From contig CAYOJD010000068.1 in assembly GCA_964404205.1 (NCBI GenBank), positions 1 through 18,003 of the forward strand: a stretch of DNA of 18,003 nt, given 5' to 3'. How positions within the stretch are numbered: the first letter of the stretch is position 1; each line of letters starts with the position of its first letter. The notes beneath the pieces were generated by a model. The model searched no databases and was not told the origin of the DNA. It was given only the letters and a program-made list of their open reading frames with translations. Position numbers and translations under genes: made by a program. The stretch comes from CAZWBR01 sp964404205 (lineage in GTDB: Bacteria; Bacteroidota; Bacteroidia; Bacteroidales; Prolixibacteraceae). Positions 7,872-13,618 of this stretch are shown here, in pieces.

Positions 7872-8954
7872 TTAGTTTGAAGGCATTGAAAAATACATAT
7901 AAATGGCAAATGTTGCCAGCCAGTGTGTTCCCATATAGTTTTCGGTAACTACATGAGGTAAAGCGCTCTCTGCATGGCGATAAGCCGCCTCTTTGAGTTG
8001 TAGGGCCATCGTGCTCTCTGGCTCCAGAGCAGCGGCAACACTGAACATACACCATCCGCGGCTCAGATTTAACCCGTCGAGATGAACGCCAGTCGGATCT
8101 TCACGGGCTGTAACTTTAGCCGGATAAGAAAGATTAATAGGCAGCTCGGGCATAAAACGGGCAAACCAGCTATTGAACTCATTTGGAGGTAGAACACGTC
8201 TCATCAAATCGGCCACCATCAGCGAAGGCGAAAGAAAATCATCGCCTTCGGGTTCCCACGAAGCAGGAATATTCTGGTCGTTGCCAAAATAAAAAAGGCT
8301 GCGCTCAGTCAGCATTGCTTCAAAATCCTTGTCCCCAACCGTTCGGGCATAATCAATTGCAAAAGAGAGCCCCAGCGCCGTATTGGCATGCACACCCCTT
8401 CGCAACGGATAATTCAACTTCGGGAGGTACTTTTTGTAATTGGCTACAATTTGTTGCTCCAACGGGCGGAGAGCCACATACCATTTCTCGCCTATCGGGT
8501 TGTTCCATGTCGCCAGCTCTTCGCTAAGTTTCAATAACCAGGCCCAGCCATACGGGCGTTCAAAACTGGCCCTGTCGGGTGCCTGAAAATATTCGACCTC
8601 GCGTTGGATATTCTCAGGGGTGAGATTTTTATCGATAGCTGCCATGATTGAATCACGACTCGGAAACGATGGATATTCTTTCAGTATTTTAACCAGCAAC
8701 CAGTGACCATGCACTGACGAATGCCAGTCGTAACAGCCATAAAAAGCTGGATGTAATTGCGATGGTGTACCAACATCGCGACCATTTTGCATGGTGTGCG
8801 AAATATGGTTGGCATATTCGTTCGAGATACACGAAAAGGCCAAACGGGCCAAACGACTGGCTGTTTCAACATTTAAAGGAGGCAAAGTATTACTGCGTCC
8901 CGAAACGTTTATCTGAGTAATAAATAAGATAACAATCAACAATATAGCTTTCAT
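7872..8954 (-). CDS. DUF2891 family protein, exported
   Basis: 360 residues from the ATG at 8954. The open frame continues upstream to 9038, but the methionine at 8954 begins a good signal peptide (MKAILLIVILFITQINVSG), and the longer version would overlap the upstream gene, so 8954 is chosen. The protein carries the conserved blocks I associate with DUF2891: HPAFYGCYDWHSSVHGHW (68-85), FERPYGWAWLL (131-141), RGVHANTALGL, WEPEGDDFLSP, GVHLDGLNLSRGWCM and GTHWLATFA. The many Trp, His and acidic residues on helices suggest an alpha-helical barrel-like fold with a carbohydrate-type active site, but the biochemical function is, to my knowledge, undefined. It starts 10 bases after the stop of the metallo-hydrolase gene and must be co-transcribed with it. 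No terminator is obvious before the asnA promoter. Confidence 0.85.
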   Translation of the reverse strand: MKAILLIVILFITQINVSGRSNTLPPLNVETASRLARLAFSCISNEYANHISHTMQNGRDVGTPSQLHPAFYGCYDWHSSVHGHWLLVKILKEYPSFPSRDSIMAAIDKNLTPENIQREVEYFQAPDRASFERPYGWAWLLKLSEELATWNNPIGEKWYVALRPLEQQIVANYKKYLPKLNYPLRRGVHANTALGLSFAIDYARTVGDKDFEAMLTERSLFYFGNDQNIPASWEPEGDDFLSPSLMVADLMRRVLPPNEFNSWFARFMPELPINLSYPAKVTAREDPTGVHLDGLNLSRGWCMFSVAAALEPESTMALQLKEAAYRHAESALPHVVTENYMGTHWLATFAIYMYFSMPSN

Positions 8955-8964
8955 ACCAAAATAT

Positions 8965-9729
8965 TTATTCAACCATAATCTCGAGTCCGTCGAATCCAGG
9001 TTCAACGCCTTTAGGGAGTTTAGATAATAAATCGACATGCTTCCCGATACCGTGACTCATGTGGGTAAGATAAGCCTTGACCGGTGCGATTTGCTCAATC
9101 AAAGAAAGCGCCTCACTAAGGCTTAGATGCGAAATATGGCTTTTGATCATTAACGCACAGATCACCAATACCTCCACGCCTTGCAGTTTAGCAAGCTCTT
9201 CGGGTTCGATGCGGTTAAAGTCGGTCAGATAGGCAAATTTCCCAAAACGGAAACCGTAAACCGGTAATTTATGATGATATAACCTGACGGGAATTATTTG
9301 AAACGGACCCAGTGAAAGCAAGGAACCGTCAAGTTGAAGGAGGTTCATTGACGGCGTTCCCGGATATTTGTTTTCAGCAAAGGCATAATTAAAAATGGTA
9401 CGCAGATTATCAGCAACACGCTTCTCGCAATAGATATCCATTGGCGACGACTGAAACCAATTAAAACTTCGGATATCGTCCAGTCCAAAAATATGATCGG
9501 CATGGGCATGTGTCAGTAGTAACGCGTTGAGTGTTTTTACACGATACGTCAACATTTGCTGCCTAAAATCGGGACCGGCATCAATGACCACTCTGAAATC
9601 TTCCGTTTCAATCATCACCGAACTCCGCAAACGTTTATCGCGCGCATCGACTGAATGGCAAACTTCACAATCACATGCAATTACAGGAATACCTTGCGAG
9701 GTTCCAGTACCCAAAAGCGTTATTTTCAT
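8965..9729 (-). CDS. MBL-fold metallo-hydrolase, PhnP-like (cyclic phosphodiesterase family)
   Basis: A 254-residue cytoplasmic protein of the metallo-beta-lactamase fold. It opens with LLGTGTSQGIP and has a Cys cluster CDCEVC (C19, C21, C24), as in the structural zinc site of PhnP-type phosphodiesterases. VIDAGPDF (48-55) is followed by the two-metal motif HAHADH (74-79), then FGLDDIRSFN, a central YLTDFNRIEPEE and the C-terminal THMSHGIGKH with the last metal-binding histidine. PhnP cleaves 5-phosphoribosyl 1,2-cyclic phosphate in phosphonate use, but no phn gene is nearby, so the real substrate is unknown. The single-copy Bacteroidota members are usually called simply MBL-fold hydrolases. 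It is the first gene of a two-gene unit with the DUF2891 gene, from a promoter at about 9750-9757 that is divergent from the RsmI-like gene. Confidence 0.92.
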   Translation of the reverse strand: MKITLLGTGTSQGIPVIACDCEVCHSVDARDKRLRSSVMIETEDFRVVIDAGPDFRQQMLTYRVKTLNALLLTHAHADHIFGLDDIRSFNWFQSSPMDIYCEKRVADNLRTIFNYAFAENKYPGTPSMNLLQLDGSLLSLGPFQIIPVRLYHHKLPVYGFRFGKFAYLTDFNRIEPEELAKLQGVEVLVICALMIKSHISHLSLSEALSLIEQIAPVKAYLTHMSHGIGKHVDLLSKLPKGVEPGFDGLEIMVE

Positions 9730-9749
9730 TTTTCGGTTTCGTTGTGTAC

Positions 9750-9757
9750 CAAACTTA
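9750..9757 (-). promoter_or_regulatory. -7 promoter element for the MBL/DUF2891 unit
   Basis: TAAGTTTG on the minus strand, a perfect TAnnTTTG, 21 bases from the ATG at 9729. At a 19-base spacing the -33 position reads ATCG, only a partial match. Confidence 0.45.
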
Positions 9758-9818
9758 CATCAAAAATCGATGTCTCCGATTTGGTTTTGCATTTTCCGGC
9801 AAAATTGATTTTAATGGC

Positions 9819-9826
9819 TACTTTTG
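9819..9826 (+). promoter_or_regulatory. -7 promoter element for the RsmI-like gene
   Basis: TACTTTTG matches TAnnTTTG perfectly and lies 15 bases before the ATG at 9841, implying a very short leader. This argues against the in-frame upstream starts. No good -33 element is seen. Confidence 0.4.
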
Positions 9827-9840
9827 TGAAAAATTGCAGT

Positions 9841-10548
9841 ATGGCCAAAATATATCTGATTCCGGTCACCTTGGGTGAATCGTCGGTCGAAAAGGTTATT
9901 CCTTCTGATATCAAAACAATTGTCAGTGGAATTAAATTCTTTATTGTCGAAAATATTCGCTCGGCCAGAAGGTTTTTGAAGAAAATCAATCCGGAAATCA
10001 ATATCGATGAACTAGATTTTAAGGAACTTAATGAGCATACTCCCGCTCGGGGAATTGAACAGTTTCTGGAGCCACTGGCCAAAGGCGCTGATATTGGAAT
10101 TATTTCGGAAGCCGGATGCCCTGGAGTAGCCGATCCTGGTGCCGATGTAGTAAAAATTGCCCATCAAAAAGGGTTCACGGTGGTTCCCTTAGTCGGCCCG
10201 TCTTCCATCCTGCTATCGCTGATGGCTTCGGGAATGAATGGGCAAAACTTTGCTTTTATAGGTTATCTTCCCGTTAAGCCAGTTGATAGAAACAAAGCCA
10301 TCAGAGAGTTAGAAAAACGCTCATTTTCAGAAAGACAGACCCAAATTTTTATCGAAACACCTTATCGAAACAATAAGTTAATCGACGATTTGCTGGCCAA
10401 CTGTCAAAGTCAAACACGGCTTTGTATTGCCGCCGATATTACACTCGACACTGAGATGATAAAAACAGCCACCATTGCCGACTGGAAAAAAACTAAACCC
10501 GACATAAACAAACGCCCGACAATATTTCTGTTGCAGAAGGATTTTTAA
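9841..10548 (+). CDS. RsmI-like SAM-dependent methyltransferase (tetrapyrrole methylase superfamily), short form
   Basis: 235 residues from the ATG at 9841. The frame is open back to 9655, but that extension lies antisense to the neighbouring hydrolase and before the likely promoter, so it is rejected. The family motifs are ISEAGCPGVADPGADVV (88-104), matching the DAGxPxxxDPG block of RsmI, then VVPLVGPSSILLSLMASG (114-131), IGYLPVKP (140-147) and the IETPYRN substrate-loop motif (171-177). RsmI 2'-O-methylates C1402 of 16S rRNA in the ribosomal decoding centre. The N-terminus (LIPVTLGESS) differs from the usual TPIGNLxD block, and the protein is about 50 residues shorter than E. coli RsmI, so this is a distinct sub-branch whose RNA target is uncertain. 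Its stop overlaps the convergent Nudix stop. Confidence 0.88.
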   Translation: MAKIYLIPVTLGESSVEKVIPSDIKTIVSGIKFFIVENIRSARRFLKKINPEINIDELDFKELNEHTPARGIEQFLEPLAKGADIGIISEAGCPGVADPGADVVKIAHQKGFTVVPLVGPSSILLSLMASGMNGQNFAFIGYLPVKPVDRNKAIRELEKRSFSERQTQIFIETPYRNNKLIDDLLANCQSQTRLCIAADITLDTEMIKTATIADWKKTKPDINKRPTIFLLQKDF

Positions 10549-11087
10549 ACGGATGTTGACGGGGTAAAAGCGCCTAAATTGTCGAGCATCCTGAACTCAT
10601 GTTCGAAATTGGGGGTAAAAACCGCTTTTCCAAGCTTATCTTTGATTTCGTCAAATGACCAAAACCGGCCTTCATCAACCTCGTCAGAGTGAACGTTAAT
10701 ACCTGCACTGTCGTGTGTGACGAACGTAAAAACAAGTTCCGATTCAATTTCCGAATCCCAACGGTAACGCAATGCCAGTTTTGCTTTAAAATCAGTCAAG
10801 CCAATCTCTTCCAATGCTTCGCGCCTCAGCGATGTTTCCAACGCTTCACCAAAAGCAATATGGCCACCTACTGCCGTATCCCACTTGCCGGGCTGAACCA
10901 GTTTGGTTATCGGCCGTTTTTGTAAAAAAAGTGAACCATCAGGGCCAATCACCTGTAAGTGCACTACCGGATGAAGCAACATCCTGCCATTGTGACATTC
11001 CGAACGTAACGATTTTCCAATGGTATTGCCTTGATCATCAACCACTGGCAACCACTCTTCGGGATCAATCAACTGCTTCTCAATCAT
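10545..11087 (-). CDS. Nudix hydrolase, isopentenyl-isomerase-like branch
   Basis: A 180-residue cytoplasmic protein. A perfect Nudix box runs from G75 to L97: G, five residues, E81, seven residues, then REALEEIGL. The preceding WLPVVDDQGNTIGKSLRSECH and LQKRPITKLVQPGKWD segments are typical of the IDI-like YfcD-type Nudix proteins found in many Bacteroidota. These hydrolyse nucleoside diphosphate-X compounds, but the substrate of this branch is not established. Whether it could isomerise isopentenyl diphosphate is doubtful: the chain carries a Cys at 31 but not the familiar type I IDI context. The stop codon overlaps that of the RsmI-like gene on the other strand by 4 bases, so the transcripts must be antisense at their ends. 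No convincing promoter was found between this gene and the FKBP gene upstream. Confidence 0.92.
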   Translation of the reverse strand: MIEKQLIDPEEWLPVVDDQGNTIGKSLRSECHNGRMLLHPVVHLQVIGPDGSLFLQKRPITKLVQPGKWDTAVGGHIAFGEALETSLRREALEEIGLTDFKAKLALRYRWDSEIESELVFTFVTHDSAGINVHSDEVDEGRFWSFDEIKDKLGKAVFTPNFEHEFRMLDNLGAFTPSTSV

Positions 11088-11131
11088 GATATTTCACTTC
11101 AGCCGTTTTATTGTAGTCATCAGTTGAATTC

Positions 11132-11203
11132 ATAAAAAACCACCTTCGGGCACCAACAATCGAAGAAAGTTCAACAATTGAGGAGACGAAGATGGTTTTT
11201 TAT
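11132..11203 (-). terminator. Long-loop inverted repeat, possible terminator after the FKBP gene
   Basis: ATAAAAAACCACCTTCG (11132-11148) and CGAAGATGGTTTTTTAT (11187-11203) are inverted copies differing at one position, which pairs as G-T in RNA. The arms are separated by 38 bases. On the minus strand the structure ends in a T6 tract, so it could terminate the FKBP transcript before the Nudix gene, but the large loop is unusual for a terminator. Confidence 0.5.
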
Positions 11204-11242
11204 CTGCCCGGAAACCGTCAAGGATTCTAAACAGATATTCAG

Positions 11243-11806
11243 TTAGCGTATTAAATCGCGCATGGTTTTCGAAATCTCAGGGATTTCATCATCCTCACGA
11301 TAGACTTTATATAATTCTACATAAAACACCAACGTTGAATATCGGGGAATATAACCGGTAGTGGTAGAACCATATCCCAAACTGGAGGGAATAATCCATT
11401 TGGCTTTGCCGCCATCTTTCATATACTTGATGGCTTCGTCCCAACCGGTAATAACCTGACCTGCACCTACTGTGAAGGTAAATGGCTCATAAGTTCCTGA
11501 GCTATCGAATTGATAACCGTCCTGAATACCTACAGTGTCATTTTCTTCAATCAAATAGCCTTTATAAAAAACCTTAACGATATCGCCGGCCACTATGGAA
11601 TCTTTGGCAGCATCACCAGCAACTTCTTCGATATAATAGAGACCCGATGGTTTAGGGTCAACATCAGAGTGATATTTGGCAATATATTTTTTGAGCAACT
11701 CTTTTTCGTTATCCCTGAGCTCCTGGTTATTCGTTTTTTTACACGAGGTAAATGCAAGAACAACTGCGGTCGTGATAAAGAGTATTTGAATAAATCGTAA
11801 TTTCAT
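11243..11806 (-). CDS. FKBP-type peptidyl-prolyl cis-trans isomerase, lipoprotein
   Basis: 187 residues. The N-terminus MKLRFIQILFITTAVVLAFT followed by SC is a type II signal peptide with lipidated Cys22, so the protein is anchored in the envelope. The FKBP domain covers about 72-168, with GDIVKVFYKGYLIEEND, YQFDSSG, the pocket segment VGAGQVITGWDEAIKYM (113-129), AKWIIPSSLGYG, and YSTLVFYVELYKV. The Tyr, Asp, Val/Ile and Trp of the ligand pocket are present, so isomerase activity is likely. Similar envelope FKBPs include GldI of gliding flavobacteria; orthology is not shown. The downstream tail (about 169-187) is charged. A textbook promoter lies at 11877-11907, with a 15-codon open frame between it and this gene. 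The NrnA-like gene lies upstream on the same strand without a clear terminator, so read-through is also possible. Confidence 0.93.
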   Translation of the reverse strand: MKLRFIQILFITTAVVLAFTSCKKTNNQELRDNEKELLKKYIAKYHSDVDPKPSGLYYIEEVAGDAAKDSIVAGDIVKVFYKGYLIEENDTVGIQDGYQFDSSGTYEPFTFTVGAGQVITGWDEAIKYMKDGGKAKWIIPSSLGYGSTTTGYIPRYSTLVFYVELYKVYREDDEIPEISKTMRDLIR

Positions 11807-11812
11807 TTTCTG

Positions 11813-11860
11813 CTATTTGATGCTTTGCGAAGCCAGGCAATAAGCCTTGCAACACTCCAT
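11813..11860 (-). CDS. Putative 15-residue Cys-rich leader peptide
   Basis: ATG at 11860 to TAG at 11813 encodes MECCKAYCLASQSIK. It is the first start codon downstream of the perfect promoter at 11877-11907, with 17 bases from the -7 element to the ATG, the same short distance seen for several other genes here (15-25 bases). It ends 6 bases before the FKBP ATG, close enough for translational coupling. Three of 15 residues are cysteine. The segment can also fold as an imperfect hairpin (AGGC TTATT GCCT flanked by TTGC/GCAA), so an RNA element is the alternative explanation. No homology is recognised. Confidence 0.3.
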   Translation of the reverse strand: MECCKAYCLASQSIK

Positions 11861-11876
11861 TTTTATTGTATCCATG

Positions 11877-11907
11877 CAAAATTAATCTTTTTTCGCTGAG
11901 CTACAAA
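11877..11907 (-). promoter_or_regulatory. Consensus Bacteroidota promoter upstream of the FKBP gene
   Basis: On the minus strand: TTTG (11907-11904), 19-base spacer, TAATTTTG (11884-11877); both elements are perfect with preferred spacing. The predicted start is near 11870, leaving a leader of about 63 bases to the FKBP ATG. Confidence 0.8.
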
Positions 11908-11919
11908 CCGACACTGGAA

Positions 11920-12954
11920 TCAATCCAAGGGTTCATTCTTTAACAGTTCAGCATAATCGGGCAAAAGTGCTTTAAATTTCTTAACGACTTCTGCAAGCGG
12001 CAACTTCGATTCACCACCGGCAGCGTTTCGATGTCCTCCACCATCGAAATGAACCGCAGAGAACTCGTTGGCCGGAAAGTTACCTTTTGATCGGAAAGAG
12101 GCTTTTACCAAATCATCTTTTTCGATAAAAAAAGCAGTAAAAACAACTCCTTTTATGGAAAGCGGATAATTGACAAACCCTTCAGTATCGCCAACTTGAA
12201 AATTGTAACGCTCCAATTCATCTTTCGACAACCAGATAACTGCCGAACGCATCTCAGGAAAAACCTCCATCTTTTCCGAAAGGCAATAACCGAGTAAACG
12301 CATCCGCTTCTCAGTAAAATTATTGAAAATCGTTTCATTAACCTTCTCTTTATCTGCCCCTTTCGAAATCAGGCGAGCAACGGTTTCGTAAAGCTCTGGA
12401 CGCGAAGCATTGTGGTTAAACGAACCGGTATCGGCAATAATGCCTGTCAATAACGCATTAGCCCCCATCTTGTCAAGATGGCCATCAAGCCCCGATTCGA
12501 GCAGAAAAGCGGTAACCAACTCGGAAGTCGAACTAAAATGGGTTTCAGAAAACTGGTATTCGGCCTTAATTGTTGAATCCGGGTGATGATCTATCAATAC
12601 CAATGGTTTGTATATTGAATCGATGTATCGGTGAAGTTTTCCAAGCCGCTTCATATCATTAAAATCGAGAAAGAAAAGAATATCGCATTGGGATATTGCC
12701 TGCTCGGCAACCGATTGGTTCTCTTCGTAAACCATCGATTTGATTCCTTTACATAGCCACCGGAAAGTTTCCGGAAAAGCATTGGGGAATATTACGGTCG
12801 TATCGAAACCCGCATTTTGCAAGGCACGTCCCAATCCCAGCGATGAACCAACAGCGTCGCCATCGGGATTAACGTGGGGAATAATCACAATCCGCTTCAC
12901 GTTTTTGAACAAACGCTCACTCACCTGTTTACAAAGTATTGCATCAATTTTCAC
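11920..12954 (-). CDS. nrnA: DHH/DHHA1 phosphoesterase, NrnA-like (oligoribonuclease / pAp phosphatase)
   Basis: A cytoplasmic phosphoesterase of the DHH superfamily; NrnA proteins degrade nanoRNA and dephosphorylate 3'-phosphoadenosine 5'-phosphate. The N-terminal DHH domain has IIPHVNPDGDAVGSS (metal-binding His and Asp residues), a central FFLDFND, LIDHHPDS (the DHH motif), and TGIIADTGSFNHNAS. The C-terminal DHHA1 domain ends with VHFDGGGHRNAAGG, the substrate-binding GGGH motif. The frame is open to ATG codons at 12999 and 12987, giving 359 or 355 residues. I chose the GTG at 12954 (344 residues) because a perfect -7 element at 12976-12983 lies inside the longer version, and family members, as I recall them, have about 27 residues before the first catalytic His, as this start gives. 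The start remains uncertain; the gene identity is not. It diverges from ndk. Confidence 0.92.
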   Translation of the reverse strand: MKIDAILCKQVSERLFKNVKRIVIIPHVNPDGDAVGSSLGLGRALQNAGFDTTVIFPNAFPETFRWLCKGIKSMVYEENQSVAEQAISQCDILFFLDFNDMKRLGKLHRYIDSIYKPLVLIDHHPDSTIKAEYQFSETHFSSTSELVTAFLLESGLDGHLDKMGANALLTGIIADTGSFNHNASRPELYETVARLISKGADKEKVNETIFNNFTEKRMRLLGYCLSEKMEVFPEMRSAVIWLSKDELERYNFQVGDTEGFVNYPLSIKGVVFTAFFIEKDDLVKASFRSKGNFPANEFSAVHFDGGGHRNAAGGESKLPLAEVVKKFKALLPDYAELLKNEPLD

Positions 12955-12975
12955 CGGATTTTTTTTTGACAGTGG

Positions 12976-12983
12976 CAAATATA
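12976..12983 (-). promoter_or_regulatory. -7 promoter element for the NrnA-like gene
   Basis: TATATTTG on the minus strand, a perfect TAnnTTTG, 22 bases before the GTG at 12954. The -33 position has no convincing TTTG, so the call rests on one element and the family-consistent start. Confidence 0.35.
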
Positions 12984-13082
12984 TCATAAATGTCAACATT
13001 TTGAATGAAAATCGAGAACAAACGAACGTAAACTTTTACGCCAAAGCTGGATAAGAATATCGAAAAAAGTATATCGAAAAAG

Positions 13083-13113
13083 TTTGGTCTGTAACATATT
13101 TCGCCTATTTTTA
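13083..13113 (+). promoter_or_regulatory. Probable promoter for ndk
   Basis: TTTG (13083-13086), 19-base spacer, TATTTTTA (13106-13113), one base off TAnnTTTG. The ATG lies 40 bases further on, after an AT-rich leader. Confidence 0.5.
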
Positions 13114-13152
13114 AATGTTGAATTTTGAAATAATTTTTAATATCATACAATT

Positions 13153-13572
13153 ATGGCAGGAAATATCACATTTACAATGATTAAGCCTTGTTCAGTAAGC
13201 AAGAACCACACAGGCCCAATCCTGAAAATGATCAACGAACGTGGTTTTAGGATTAAAGCAATGAAACTAACCCGGTTGACGCGTGAAAAAGCAATCGAAT
13301 TTTATGCCATTCACTCCGAAAAATTCTTCTTCGACGAACTGGTCGATTTTATGTCGTCAGGGCCCATTGTTGCCGCTATTCTTGAAAAAGACAATGCCAT
13401 TGCTGATTTCCGCGAATTGATTGGCAGTACCAATCCGGCCAATGCTGCTCCTGGAACAATTCGTCAACTTTTCGCCGAATCGTTCACGGCCAATGCGATT
13501 CATGGTGCCGACAGCGATGAGAATGCCCGCCGCGAAGGATCATTCTTCTTCTCTGAACTCGAAATGTATTAA
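13153..13572 (+). CDS. ndk: Nucleoside diphosphate kinase
   Basis: A 139-residue cytoplasmic enzyme transferring the gamma phosphate of ATP to nucleoside diphosphates through a phosphohistidine. FTMIKPCSV (7-15) holds the phosphate-binding Lys11; the usual KPDAV reads KPCSV, a Cys variant I associate with Bacteroidota members. Other family sites are YAIHSEKFFF (51-60), the strand FMSSGPIVAAILE, FRELIGSTNPANAAPGTIR (86-104) and the active-site His117 in NAIHGADSDENARRE. The length is standard for the hexameric or tetrameric bacterial enzymes (about 140). The ATG start fits the family N-terminus. It is a single-gene unit between a promoter at 13083-13113 and a bidirectional terminator at 13590-13618, and is divergent from the NrnA-like gene. 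Confidence 0.97.
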   Translation: MAGNITFTMIKPCSVSKNHTGPILKMINERGFRIKAMKLTRLTREKAIEFYAIHSEKFFFDELVDFMSSGPIVAAILEKDNAIADFRELIGSTNPANAAPGTIRQLFAESFTANAIHGADSDENARREGSFFFSELEMY

Positions 13573-13589
13573 ACGAAAACGATAAAATA

Positions 13590-13618
13590 GAAAAGGGAGC
13601 TCTGTGGCTCCCTTTTTA
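13590..13618. terminator. Bidirectional terminator shared by ndk and the lactonase gene
   Basis: AAAAGGGAGC (13591-13600) and GCTCCCTTTT (13607-13616), 10 perfect pairs with a 6-base loop, flanked by T/A tracts in both directions. The lactonase stop codon (13616-13618) sits in the distal T-tract of the ndk-side terminator, so for the minus strand the hairpin immediately follows the stop. Confidence 0.85.

Noticed and set aside
8955..9038. N-terminal extension of the DUF2891 frame
   Set aside because: It would overlap the coding end of the MBL-fold gene and hide a good signal peptide that starts at 8954.
9655..9840. Upstream in-frame extension of the RsmI-like gene (62 residues)
   Set aside because: It runs antisense to the start of the MBL-fold gene, does not resemble the methylase family and precedes the likely -7 element at 9819-9826; the family-like N-terminus begins at 9841.
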